Source: CAYJWS01 sp964373925 (GTDB lineage Bacteria; Patescibacteriota; Patescibacteriia; Buchananbacterales; GWA2-38-13). From it: 15,059 nucleotides of DNA. The position numbers were made by a program, and so were the translations under genes. Each line of letters begins with the position of its first letter. The stretch's first letter is position 1. This document shows positions 1 to 6,742 of the stretch, piece after piece. The stretch lies in assembly GCA_964373925.1 (NCBI GenBank), contig CAYJWS010000025.1, forward strand, positions 1-15,059, given 5' to 3'. A model generated the notes under the pieces. The model ran no database searches. It was not told the DNA's origin and saw nothing but the letters and a program-made list of their open reading frames with translations.

Positions 1-54
1 AGGCGCCAAGAGCTGGGGATAAAATAATGGTTTTTTGAAAATCGCTAAAATCTT

Positions 55-83
55 TTGACATTCAAAAGCTCCCATGGTATAAT
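55..83 (+). promoter_or_regulatory. Consensus sigma-70 promoter for the 137-898 gene pair
   Basis: TTGACA at 55-60 and TATAAT at 78-83 are separated by exactly 17 bp, and TG at 75-76 gives an extended -10. All twelve hexamer bases match the consensus, which is rare for a natural promoter. Transcription should start near 90, leaving a leader of about 47 nt before the ATG at 137. Confidence 0.9.
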
Positions 84-89
84 CATGGG
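71..89. promoter_or_regulatory. Inverted repeat enclosing the -10 box (possible operator)
   Basis: CCCATG (71-76) and CATGGG (84-89) form a perfect 6-bp inverted repeat whose 7-nt centre contains the TATAAT box. The position suggests an operator for a dimeric repressor controlling an otherwise consensus promoter. Its function is inferred and the regulator is unknown. Confidence 0.45.
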
Positions 90-136
90 GGTTTTATTGA
101 TCTTTACAATTTACATCTTTTTGAAGGGAGTAAACT

Positions 137-373
137 ATGAAATTCTTCACTCCGGAACGTAAAAAAAATATGAAGTGGGTTGAAGAGAATAGAAGTAATC
201 TAATTTTAGAGTACAATGGAAAACTGCTTCTTATTTCCGAACAAGAAATACTTGAAACTGGAAACAGTGAAGAAGCGTTGCGAAAAAATGCAAAAAAGTT
301 GGGGCTTAAAGAGGAAGAATATATTATCGCTGCTGTCGGAACTGCAAATCCTAAAACATCATTATCGATGTAA
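137..373 (+). CDS. Small DUF5678-like protein
   Basis: This encodes 78 residues, with a strong AGGGAG ribosome binding site at 125-130, 6 nt before the ATG. Residues 18-68 read as a compact fold. A strand with EYNGKLLLIS (the 'GKW/GKL-L-I' signature of DUF5678-type proteins) is followed by ILETG, a helix containing SEEALRKNAKKLG, and a final strand IIAAVG. No signal peptide or membrane segment is visible. It is the first gene after the consensus promoter and is followed 3 nt later by a retropepsin-like reading frame; from memory, DUF5678 proteins are often encoded beside aspartic-protease genes, which supports the family call. The biochemical function of the family is not known to me. Confidence 0.7.
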   Translation: MKFFTPERKKNMKWVEENRSNLILEYNGKLLLISEQEILETGNSEEALRKNAKKLGLKEEEYIIAAVGTANPKTSLSM

Positions 374-376
374 AAA

Positions 377-898
377 ATGTGCATAAAAGATAAACTGCTC
401 TTACGTAAAATTATTCCAATTACCCATAATATGCATGGCGATACAAGGCCTCATATTGCATCAGAATTAATAAGGCTGTAATTTAACAATACTTCAATAT
501 CACCAAATAATACTATGCTTATCGATACTGGTGCAACGGAATGTACTGTTAATGTAATGACCATGGCAATATTAACTCAAAAGAATGAGGAGGATTTAAG
601 AAACTATCTAAATTATTTAGCACAAATAAAAACTCAGCTACAAAATACAATAATAATTCCCTACGGTCCACCTTTTAAGTATTGGCGTTTGACAGGTTTC
701 GCAGGTATTGGCCGCTGGGCGTTATATATTGAAAATGTTAAAATTTATTTAGCTAATAAATATTATTTTAAGGTACGACTGTTTACTGCCTTGAATTGTA
801 AGATGATACTCGGCATGCCTTTCCTGAAAAATGTAAAAATCATTCTTGATCGACAAAAGAAACACACTCTTGTTCTTTTCAGAAAAAATCAAAGATAA
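377..898 (+). pseudogene. Retropepsin-like aspartic protease, interrupted by an in-frame TAA
   Basis: The frame from ATG 377 is continuous to 898 except for a TAA at 479-481. The part after the stop has the hallmarks of single-domain retroviral-type aspartic proteases: LIDTGATECTV (catalytic Asp in GAT at 524-526), a middle region with GFAGIGRW, and the C-terminal ILGMPFLKNVKIILD signature. The N-terminal 34 residues before the stop supply the strand that this fold needs ahead of DTGA. The first ATG after the stop (515) has no ribosome binding site and would start only three residues before the catalytic Asp, so a product from 515 would probably not fold. Either the gene has decayed through one substitution or the stop is a sequencing error. 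It lies 3 nt after the DUF5678-like gene and ends at a terminator. Such proteases normally act as dimers on protein substrates; the target here is unknown. Confidence 0.7.
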
Positions 899-925
899 AA
901 GGATACGCATAGTATCCTTTTTTTA
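897..925 (+). terminator. Rho-independent terminator after the protease frame
   Basis: GGATAC (901-906) pairs with GTATCC (912-917) around a 5-nt loop. Flanking A and T runs extend the stem, and it is followed by TTTTTTTA. It overlaps the stop codon of the preceding frame. Confidence 0.9.
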
Positions 926-948
926 TATTTTATAAATAATGGTATAAT
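920..948 (+). promoter_or_regulatory. Extended -10 promoter for the nuclease gene
   Basis: TGGTATAAT at 940-948 is a perfect extended -10. The -35 position at 17-bp spacing (TTTTTA) is weak and sits in the T tract of the preceding terminator. The start would be near 955, about 19 nt before ATG 974. Confidence 0.6.
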
Positions 949-973
949 GAAAAAAATATAACAACTTACTTCT

Positions 974-1747
974 ATGTCAAAATACTACAATCCAAACCGT
1001 ACAAAAAATGTATTCAATCCAAAAATCCATGGGGGCAAGTCTCCCACAGAAACGTTTAAGATAAGCCGCTCAAAAATAGATCTCTTCCTCAACTGTGAGC
1101 GATGCTTTTATCTTGACCGAAGACTTGGAGTTGCCCAGCCTCCTGGATATCCTTTTAGTTTGAATTCCGCGGTTGACATGCTGCTTAAAAAAGAATTTGA
1201 CATCCACCGCGCCAAACAATCCTCCCATCCGCTCATGAAGGCATATAAAATAGACGCCGTGCCCTTTGATCATGAAAAAATAAATGAATGGCGCGATGCC
1301 CTGCGGAGAGGAGTACAATATTATCATCAACCGACAAATCTCATGATAACCGGTGGGGTGGATGACGTCTGGGCGAATCCCGATGGCGAGCTTATTATAG
1401 TGGACTACAAAGCAACATCAAAAGATTCCGAAGTAAATCTTGACGCAGACTGGCAGATAGGATTTAAACGACAGATGGAAGTATACCAGTGGCTTTTTAG
1501 AAAAAATGGTTTTAAGGTTTCTCCTACCGGCTATTTTGTCTACTGTAACGGCGACACTGATAAAACCGCCTTTGACGCAAAGCTGGAGTTTAACATAACG
1601 CTTCTCCCCTATATGGGTAATGACTCATGGGTTGAAAATGTGATTTGTGATATTAAAAAATGCCTTATGTCAGATGTATTGCCAATACCCCATCCGGACT
1701 GCGACTATTGCCGATACCGAAAAGCAGTAAAAGAATTTGAAAAATAA
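974..1747 (+). CDS. PD-(D/E)XK nuclease of the RecB/Cas4-like superfamily
   Basis: This encodes 257 residues. The nuclease motifs are in order: FKISRSKID...L (28-38, start of the domain), GGVDDVW (127-133, first acidic metal ligand), IIVDYKAT (141-148, the D-x-K core, D144/K146) and QMEVYQW (167-173, the QxxxY motif). Two CxxC pairs, C41/C44 near the N-terminus and C243/C246 in CDYCRYR near the C-terminus, frame the domain as in iron-sulfur or zinc-stapled Cas4/AddB nucleases, although Cas4 normally has one Cys then three. It should cut or trim DNA in a metal-dependent way. No cas1, cas2 operon or helicase is adjacent, so a general repair or processing role is more likely than CRISPR adaptation. 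A frameshifted gene starts 1 nt after its stop, probably in the same operon. Confidence 0.85.
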   Translation: MSKYYNPNRTKNVFNPKIHGGKSPTETFKISRSKIDLFLNCERCFYLDRRLGVAQPPGYPFSLNSAVDMLLKKEFDIHRAKQSSHPLMKAYKIDAVPFDHEKINEWRDALRRGVQYYHQPTNLMITGGVDDVWANPDGELIIVDYKATSKDSEVNLDADWQIGFKRQMEVYQWLFRKNGFKVSPTGYFVYCNGDTDKTAFDAKLEFNITLLPYMGNDSWVENVICDIKKCLMSDVLPIPHPDCDYCRYRKAVKEFEK

Positions 1748-1748
1748 C

Positions 1749-2073
1749 ATGAAAATAGTAGCGATTCACGCAAAAAATTACCGCGAGGCGGGAATAGCTG
1801 TTGCCAAAAAGCTCCCCGGCGAATGCAGGCTCTTTTTTCGCTTTATCCAAAAAACCATTCCGAAAAAATTCTATCTCTCATGGAAAAAATACCTGCTCTA
1901 TATTTCTCCCCTGCTTCCCCGGATAAAAAAGCTCACGCCCGACGCGTGGGAATATATAAATGGCATCTCTTATTTCACGAGGATGTTTTGTTGCGCGCGT
2001 GCTATGATACAAAGCTTCACACGGTCACTTATATAACCGATAAAACTTTCACTCTCCTCTCCCGCTTCCATGA
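1749..2073 (+). pseudogene. Conserved-looking hypothetical gene with a -1 frame break
   Basis: Translation from ATG 1749 (directly after the nuclease stop) gives MKIVAIHAKNYREAGIAVAK and on to LPGEC, a plausible strand-helix start. The frame then turns low in quality and stops at 2036. The -1 frame takes over at the T run 1833-1838 and continues LFSLYPKNHSEKILSLMEK, then IPALYFSP, KKAHARRVGIYKWHLLFHED and TYITDKTFTLLSRFHE, which reads like real protein. One missing T in the homopolymer, or -1 slippage at TTTTTT, would join the two parts. The 3' end is uncertain: the second frame stays open to 2326 across the next gene, so a second break near 2040-2070 is likely, and a TGA at 2071-2073 overlapping the next ATG would be the natural stop. 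No family is recognised. Confidence 0.5.
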
Positions 2074-2330
2074 AAAAACTTTGGTTCAAGGCAAAAACAT
2101 ACGGCTGGGGATGGTATCCTTGCACATGGCAAGGATGGTTAATATTATTAGCCTACATCGGCTTGCTGTATATCCCATTTTTTTATATGTACTCAAAATC
2201 AAAATCTATAAACGATATTTTGATCAATTTCATTCCGCGTTTTATAATTATAACAATTCTCCTGATTATAATCTGCTTTCGCACCGAAGAAAAACCACGC
2301 TGGCAGTGGGGCGAAAAAAAGGATAAATGA
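2070..2330 (+). CDS. Small two-TM membrane protein with YGWGW...TWQGW motif
   Basis: This encodes 86 residues. A basic, Trp/Tyr-rich N-terminus (KAKTYGWGWYPCTWQGW) leads into TM1 (about residues 22-42, LILLAYIGLLYIPFFYMY). A short polar loop precedes TM2 (about 52-71, IPRFIIITILLIIICF), and the tail is basic and ends near RWQWGEKKDK. I have the impression that small proteins with this GWGW...WQGW start recur in Parcubacteria; no function is known to me. It follows the frameshifted gene, and the ATG overlaps a TGA in the frame that gene probably ends in, suggesting translational coupling. The -1 frame across this gene is also open but reads as an out-of-frame shadow. Confidence 0.75.
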   Translation: MKKLWFKAKTYGWGWYPCTWQGWLILLAYIGLLYIPFFYMYSKSKSINDILINFIPRFIIITILLIIICFRTEEKPRWQWGEKKDK

Positions 2331-2363
2331 TAGCTTATCTTGAATGACGAAACACAGTTTTTC

Positions 2364-2459
2364 TGTCACCCCCGCGAAGGCGGGGGTCCACGATCTTAAA
2401 AAATTGACTGGATTCCCTCTGGAGTTTACCCCGTACATTGATACGGGGCGGGAATGACA
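2364..2459. repeat. Dispersed palindromic (REP/BIME-like) repeat, copy 1
   Basis: The element starts TGTCA and ends TGACA. It holds a CCCCCGC/GCGGGGG hairpin near the left end, CTGGATTCCC and CGGGAATGACA as inverted halves, and an inner hairpin CCCCGTA/TACGGGG. It shares the TGTCA(TTCC)...GGAATGACA ground plan with elements near 4763 and 10445. A TTG at 2438 inside it is open in frame with the next gene, but it lies in repeat DNA and is not a credible start. Confidence 0.75.
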
Positions 2460-2503
2460 AGTCGAGTTTCGCAATTCAAGATAAATTATTAAGATATAAA
2501 ATT

Positions 2504-3646
2504 ATGGAAAGTGAAAATATCTGGCAAATGCTTACAGAGTCAAAAGAAAACAAAGAAGAAAGGGCTCGAGGAGTGCTCGAAGGTTATTTGAATGAAATGC
2601 GCGAATTAGATTTAAAGCCAAGCGCGGTCTTTATAAAAACCGAAGCTCGCGACATAGAAAATCTTGATCCGAAGCTCATTATGAGAAGACCCTTTGGCGT
2701 GTTTGAAGTAGAATCTCGCGAAAATCCGAATAAAAAACTTATTTATAAAACTGAAATTCCATCATCCGAAAGCAAGGGCATGGACAGAGAAGCTGCGTTT
2801 TACAGGGAATTAATCCCTGAAATTAAAAGCAATATGGACCCCGGTATTCGAGATGAGGTTGTTTTTCCAGAACTTTATGAAACACATCCTCCAAGTGGAA
2901 ATCCAAAAGCCATTCTCATAAGCAAATTTGAGGGAAAAATACTGGGAACGCATGATACAACCAATGCAGATGCCATGGAAGAAAAAGACATGGATAGGAT
3001 AATTGAAATTATTCTTGCCGTCCAAAAAATCAGTCCTGAAAAAGTAAAGCATCTTGCTCCTTCATTGCATGAATCAAATTATGAAAAAATAGAAAGCTCG
3101 AAGCTTGCTCAAAAAAAAGAAGCTATTATTACAATATTGGGAGAAGACGTTTTCCGCAAAGCGGAAGCGCTTTCACGTGAATCATTTGAGTTTGAATCGC
3201 AACAACCAGTTCGCCTGCTTTCAGAAGATGTTTTCCAAACGAATTTGATAAAACTTCCTGATGGCAGGTTAGGATCGTTTGACTGGGAGCGCCTCCATGC
3301 CGGAAAAAATCCGGCTGATGATTACGGAAAAATCGTTTCTCGCCTCTGGTCTGTTCCCGAACTTCAGGAAAAAATGATTGCGAGAATTCTTGAAAAAAAT
3401 AAACAAATCAAGGGCTTTAAAGAAATGTTTCGTTTTAATCTTTTTATAAGAGAGGGCGCGCATCTATTGATTCATTATGATAAATTGCTCAAAAAATATG
3501 AAAAGAATCCTCAAGAATTTGAGGATAAAATAAATCTTCTCAAAGAAGCTAGGGAAGGAAAAAAAGCAATGATGCATATGATGGATGACATAATAAATGA
3601 ATCAGGACCATGGGAAGATGCGAAAGAAGGCGAAAAAAAAGGATAA
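2504..3646 (+). CDS. APH/choline-kinase-like phosphotransferase with altered catalytic motif
   Basis: This encodes 380 residues from ATG 2504; upstream in-frame codons lie in repeat DNA. Kinase-fold features are visible in order: LIYKTE with the ATP-binding Lys (K82), DREAAFYREL with the conserved helix-C Glu (E96), and a hinge-like LISKFEGKIL (138-147). The catalytic loop is LLSEDVFQTN (238-247; D242 as base, N247 as metal ligand), and FDWERLHAGKNPADDYGKI (from 259) has D260 in the DFG-equivalent place. In the usual HGDxxxxN loop the first residue is His; here it is Ser (S240), an unusual change. The substrate cannot be told from sequence: family members phosphorylate aminoglycosides, choline, sugars or proteins. 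The C-terminal 90 residues are helical and charged. It is followed 10 nt later by the MBL-fold gene, so the two are probably cotranscribed. Confidence 0.75.
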   Translation: MESENIWQMLTESKENKEERARGVLEGYLNEMRELDLKPSAVFIKTEARDIENLDPKLIMRRPFGVFEVESRENPNKKLIYKTEIPSSESKGMDREAAFYRELIPEIKSNMDPGIRDEVVFPELYETHPPSGNPKAILISKFEGKILGTHDTTNADAMEEKDMDRIIEIILAVQKISPEKVKHLAPSLHESNYEKIESSKLAQKKEAIITILGEDVFRKAEALSRESFEFESQQPVRLLSEDVFQTNLIKLPDGRLGSFDWERLHAGKNPADDYGKIVSRLWSVPELQEKMIARILEKNKQIKGFKEMFRFNLFIREGAHLLIHYDKLLKKYEKNPQEFEDKINLLKEAREGKKAMMHMMDDIINESGPWEDAKEGEKKG

Positions 3647-3656
3647 AAATAATTTT

Positions 3657-4347
3657 ATGAAAATCACAAAACTCGGGCATTGCTGTTTGGTGATAGAGGA
3701 GGGCGGAATAAATATTATGACCGATCCGGGCGCGTGGACCACCGCGCAAACTGAACAAAAAAATATCAATATTATTCTCATCACCCATGAGCATCAAGAC
3801 CACCTTCATATTGACTCGCTAAAAACTGCATTGAAAAATAATCCTCCAGCCCCCGTTATCACCAATAGCGGCGTTGGAAAAATTNNNNNNNNNNAAAATA
3901 AAAGCAGCTTTAACATTAATAAATAATCTAGAAAAAGAAAAAATAGCATATACTCTTTTGGAAGACGGGAACTCAAAAATTTTTGACAATATCCTTATAG
4001 AAGGTTTTGGAAAAATACACGCGCATATCTATAAAACAATACCGCAAGTAATAAACACCGGATATTATATATCAAACCGTTTTTTCTATCCCGGAGATTC
4101 GTTTTATATCCCGCCAAAACCAGTGGAGATCCTCGCTCTTCCCGTTGCCGGGACGTGGATGAAAATCTCCGAAGCCATTGATTATGCGCTCGCGCTCAAA
4201 CCCAAACACGCCTTTCCCGTCCATGATGGAATGCTCAAATTCTTTGGTCCGTCTCACCTTTTGCCCCAAAAAATTCTTGCGTCGCAAGGAATTAATTTTA
4301 TCATTCCCGAAGAAGGAAAAAATCATCAAGCCCAAATTGTCCTTTGA
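3657..4347 (+). CDS. Metallo-beta-lactamase-fold hydrolase (UPF0173-like), split by assembly gap
   Basis: From ATG 3657 the protein begins MKITKLGHCCLVIEEGG, as in UPF0173/UlaG-type MBL proteins. It continues with MTDPGAW (21-27) and the zinc motif THEHQDHLHID (43-53; H44, H46, D48, H49). Ten Ns at 3885-3894 interrupt it. After the gap the sequence resumes in another frame: KIKAALTLINNLEKEK, then YPGDSFYIP with the bridging Asp, LPVAGTWMKISEAIDYAL, and FPVHDGMLKFFGP carrying the last zinc-ligand His. The two parts can be one gene only if the true gap length is a multiple of three. The predicted role is a two-zinc hydrolase in the cytoplasm; no substrate can be assigned. The end of the gene (TTTGA) is used as the -35 box of the next promoter. 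Confidence 0.85.
3885..3894. other. Assembly gap (10 N) inside the MBL-fold gene
   Basis: There is a run of ten Ns. The coding frame is phase 0 before and phase 1 after, so the true missing length must be a multiple of three and the ten Ns are a placeholder. Confidence 0.95.
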
Positions 4348-4372
4348 CACAAAAAAATTAATTTGTAATAAT
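4344..4372 (+). promoter_or_regulatory. Strong promoter for the 4418 gene
   Basis: TTGACA at 4344-4349 overlaps the end of the MBL gene. A 17-bp spacer leads to AATAAT at 4367-4372, with TG at 4364-4365 as an extended -10. The start is near 4379, giving a leader of about 39 nt. Confidence 0.8.
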
Positions 4373-4417
4373 AAGTCTAGAAAAAGTTCTTTACAACTCA
4401 TTCAATGGAGTGCTTGC

Positions 4418-4612
4418 ATGCAAAGGCTAAAATTTAATCTTCAAGAAGCAATGGAGCGTCCCATACAAGATATTCGTGATCCTCAAGTACAAAAAAAATT
4501 ACATGCTCAAATAGTTGCCGATATACGAAAAGATATCCAAGAAGCCGAAAAGGCACGCATTCAGCATATACAAAAAGATGGAAGACCATTATCATTATAT
4601 ATTATCCGATAG
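4418..4612 (+). CDS. Small charged helical protein, unknown function
   Basis: This encodes 64 residues starting MQRLKFNLQEAMERPIQDIR and ending PLSLYIIR. The gene has its own near-consensus promoter, a GGAG ribosome binding site at 4407-4410 (7 nt before the ATG) and a terminator at 4681, so it is a complete single-gene transcription unit. Residues 20-52 are rich in K, E, Q and A and should form one long amphipathic helix, possibly a coiled coil. There is no signal peptide, membrane segment or cysteine. I do not recognise a family. The frame is open further upstream inside the MBL gene, but the promoter and ribosome binding site decide for 4418. Confidence 0.65.
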   Translation: MQRLKFNLQEAMERPIQDIRDPQVQKKLHAQIVADIRKDIQEAEKARIQHIQKDGRPLSLYIIR

Positions 4613-4680
4613 GATGACCACAAACCAAGAAGAAAGAAGGGGCTCCTTAGAAAAAAACAAAAAAACTTCTAACCAACATG

Positions 4681-4711
4681 AGGGCGAACAAATAATGTTC
4701 GCTCTTTTTTA
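4681..4711 (+). terminator. Rho-independent terminator
   Basis: AGGGCGAAC (4681-4689) pairs with GTTCGCTCT (4697-4705) with one G:T pair and a 7-nt loop, then a T tract follows. It ends the 4418 transcription unit. Confidence 0.9.
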
Positions 4712-4726
4712 TTTTTAAAAAAATGA

Positions 4727-4885
4727 ACCACCTCTTAGCAAGCTGACGAGGTATCAATCACCTGTCATTCCCCCGATAGCTATCGGGGGAATCCACAAAC
4801 ATGTACAATTACCTTAAAAAAGTATATACATGGATTCCCCTTTTCAGGGGAATGACATTGAGCGGCAAGCCGCGGGGAATTAACC
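4727..4885. repeat. Composite palindromic repeat (REP/BIME-like), copy 2
   Basis: The inner element 4763-4857 begins TGTCATTCC and ends GGAATGACA. It contains a perfect 20-bp palindrome (CCCCCGATAGCTATCGGGGG) and a second inverted pair, GGATTCCCC/GGGGAA. It is flanked by outer half-sites: CTTAGCAAGCTGACGAGGTA on the left and GAGCGGCAAGCCGCGGGGAA on the right. The same outer and inner arrangement recurs at 10410-10540. With the terminator before it and the promoter after it, this explains the whole 4713-4959 intergenic stretch. Confidence 0.8.
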
Positions 4886-4904
4886 ATAAGAAAGATTAAA
4901 CATA

Positions 4905-4933
4905 TGGAAAAAACAATTACTCTGTGGTATATT
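4905..4933 (+). promoter_or_regulatory. Candidate promoter for the PCD operon
   Basis: TGGTATATT (4925-4933) is an extended -10 with one mismatch. TGGAAA at 4905-4910 is a weak -35 at 17 bp. The start is near 4940, about 20 nt before ATG 4960. Confidence 0.5.
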
Positions 4934-4959
4934 ATACGCATACAAACTACAATATCACC

Positions 4960-5301
4960 ATGGATCTTGCTAATAAAAAATGCGTGCCGTGCGAGGTAAA
5001 AATTCCTCCGATGAATGGGGATGAAATACAAAAACATCTCTCATATCTTTCACTTGCGTGGAAGGCAGAGGATTCAATAAAAATAGTTTGCGAATTCACA
5101 TTCAAAAATTTTAAAGAAGCGATGCGATTTGTAAACGATATTGCAAAAACCGCGGAGCAGGATGGCCATCATCCTGATATTTTCATATCTTATAACAAGG
5201 TGAAAATAGAGCTTTGGACGCATTTTATCGGCGGACTCTCGGAAAATGATTTTATCCTTGCGGCAAAAATTGAAAATATTTTTAAAAAATTAAAAAAATA
5301 A
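4960..5301 (+). CDS. Pterin-4a-carbinolamine dehydratase (PCD/DCoH family)
   Basis: This encodes 113 residues from ATG 4960. A GTG at 4924 is in frame but lies within the -10 element. The start MDLANKKCVPCEVKIPPMNG matches the typical 'LA.KKCVPCEG..PPL' entry of bacterial PCDs. The catalytic block is EQDGHHPDIFISYNKVKIEL followed by THFIGGLSENDFILAAKIE, with the family histidines and the closing Asp. The enzyme dehydrates 4a-hydroxytetrahydrobiopterin to quinonoid dihydrobiopterin in pterin recycling and can also act as a small accessory protein. No aromatic amino acid hydroxylase is in the window, so the physiological partner is unclear. It is probably the first gene of an operon running to 7416. 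Confidence 0.92.
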   Translation: MDLANKKCVPCEVKIPPMNGDEIQKHLSYLSLAWKAEDSIKIVCEFTFKNFKEAMRFVNDIAKTAEQDGHHPDIFISYNKVKIELWTHFIGGLSENDFILAAKIENIFKKLKK

Positions 5302-5314
5302 TAAATAAAATCGT

Positions 5315-5509
5315 ATGAATCTTAAATCATACTCGTTTATCTGCGGAGCGATATTTCTCGCTGTTGCCATACTCCATCTTGTGCGCATACTCTTTGCGTG
5401 GGATGTTGTTTTGGCGGGAATAAGAATCCCATTGGAAATAAGCTGGCTTGGAGCGGCCTTGTCGGCAGGGCTTGCGATTTTAGGTCTGGGTTTGAGCAAG
5501 TCAAAATAA
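5315..5509 (+). CDS. Two-TM small membrane protein
   Basis: This encodes 64 residues. TM1 is about 7-28 (SFICGAIFLAVAILHLVRIL), a central strand-like stretch reads VVLAGIRIPLEISW, and TM2 is about 43-60 (WLGAALSAGLAILGLGLS). The LHLxR after TM1 and the WDVVxxGxxIPxxxSWxG middle resemble a small, widespread family of uncharacterised two-TM proteins. No function can be given. The gene begins 13 nt after the PCD stop and ends 10 nt before the next start, so it is in the same operon. Confidence 0.7.
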   Translation: MNLKSYSFICGAIFLAVAILHLVRILFAWDVVLAGIRIPLEISWLGAALSAGLAILGLGLSKSK

Positions 5510-5519
5510 CACAATCAAA

Positions 5520-6742
5520 GTGAAAAAGAAAATATTTATAATCATAGGAATACTATTTCTTGGAGGCATTTTTTATATTGGAAATTTCTACTGGAAAAAC
5601 TTGCGCGGAATAGGCCCTATAATTTCTCGGCCTCCCATAGACATCGGCAATGCCTTAAACAATTCCAATACGGCGTCTCCATCTCCTTCTCAATCGCCAG
5701 CCGTAAANNNNNNNNNNCGAAAAATCTCGGAAAACCCCGAGTTTTGCATTTTGGCCCGGATGGAAAATTACTGGTAAGCATTCCATCGCAAGGAAAGGTT
5801 GTGAGCCTTATTGATAAAGACAACGACGGCTTTGCGGAAACGCACACAGATCTTATCTCTGGGCTCAACAAGCCCCATGGCATTGCTTCACGCTCACAAA
5901 AAAATAAGTCCGATACCATATACATTGCCGAAACCGATCAAGTTGCGATGTACGACTACGACGCTGCAACCGGAAAAGCTATAAATAAAAAAAAGATTAT
6001 TGATCTTCCAGGCGGAGGAAATCATTTCTCCAGAACTATTATGTTTATGCCGTATCCCAATCAAGATAAGCTGCTCACATCGGTTGGATCATCTTGCAAC
6101 GTATGCAACGAAAAAGACTCGCGCCGCGCAAAAATCCTTGTATCAGATTTTAATGGATCAAATCTCAAAGAATACGCTCATGGCTTGAGGAATTCTGTTT
6201 TTATGGCAATACACCCGGTAACTGGAAAAATATGGGCAACCGAGATGGGACGCGACCTATTGGGAGACGATATTCCGCCGGACGAAATCAATATCATAGA
6301 AGAAAATAAAAATTACGGTTGGCCAATCTGCTTTGGAAAAAATATCCATGACGCGAAGTTTGATACAAATACCTATTTTCGAAATCCTTGTATGGAGCCA
6401 TTTGAGACGCCTTCGTATATAGATATTCCAGCGCATTCCGCGCCATTGGGCCTTGCCTTTTTTCCGGAAGAAGGATGGCCAAAGGAGTACTGGCATAATC
6501 TTCTTGTTGCCTATCACGGCTCCTGGAACAGAAGCGAGCCCACCGGCTACAAGATTGTAAGGTATAAGCTTGATAAAGAAGGAAATTATCTTCAGGCTGA
6601 AGATTTCATAACAGGGTGGCTCAAGGACGGAAAGGCTTTGGGTAGGCCAGTTGATATTATAATACAGCCCGGCGGAACAATCTTTGTCTCCGATGATTTT
6701 GCAGGAGTAATTTATAAAATAACGTATAATCAAAAAATATGA
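5520..6742 (+). CDS. Membrane-anchored sorbosone/PQQ-glucose dehydrogenase-like beta-propeller, split by gap
   Basis: The start is GTG 5520, giving a basic N-terminus, one TM anchor (about residues 4-22, IFIIIGILFLGGIFYIGNF) and a Ser/Pro linker (TASPSPSQSP) before ten Ns at 5708-5717. After the gap, in another frame, it resumes KNLGKPRVLHFGPDGKLLVS, a classic first blade of soluble PQQ-glucose/sorbosone dehydrogenases. Later blades show DNDGFAETHTDL, NKPHGIA, NHFSRTIMF, GLRNSVFMAIHPVTGKIWAT, NYGWPICFG, HSAPLGLAFF, YHGSWNR and GRPVDIIIQPGGTIFVSDDF. Few residues are missing before the first blade, so the gap is short, with a length of 2 modulo 3. The propeller should face outward. Whether it binds PQQ or oxidises a sugar is unproven, since many such propellers in reduced genomes may be binding proteins. 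The stop overlaps the next start (ATGA). Confidence 0.85.
5708..5717. other. Assembly gap (10 N) inside the beta-propeller gene
   Basis: There is a run of ten Ns. The frame is phase 0 before and phase 2 after, so the true missing length is 2 modulo 3. Confidence 0.95.

Noticed and set aside
2074..2326. Continuation of the frameshifted gene across the membrane-protein gene
   Set aside because: The overlapping frame lacks any pattern of its own, while the other frame has the GWGW...WQGW start and clear TM segments.
2438..2503. Upstream TTG start for the kinase-like gene
   Set aside because: It lies within the palindromic repeat and adds residues unlike the family. ATG 2504 gives a sensible start.
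4613..4718. Small reading frame starting ATG at about 4617
   Set aside because: It runs straight through the terminator hairpin at 4681-4705, has no ribosome binding site and a low-complexity composition.
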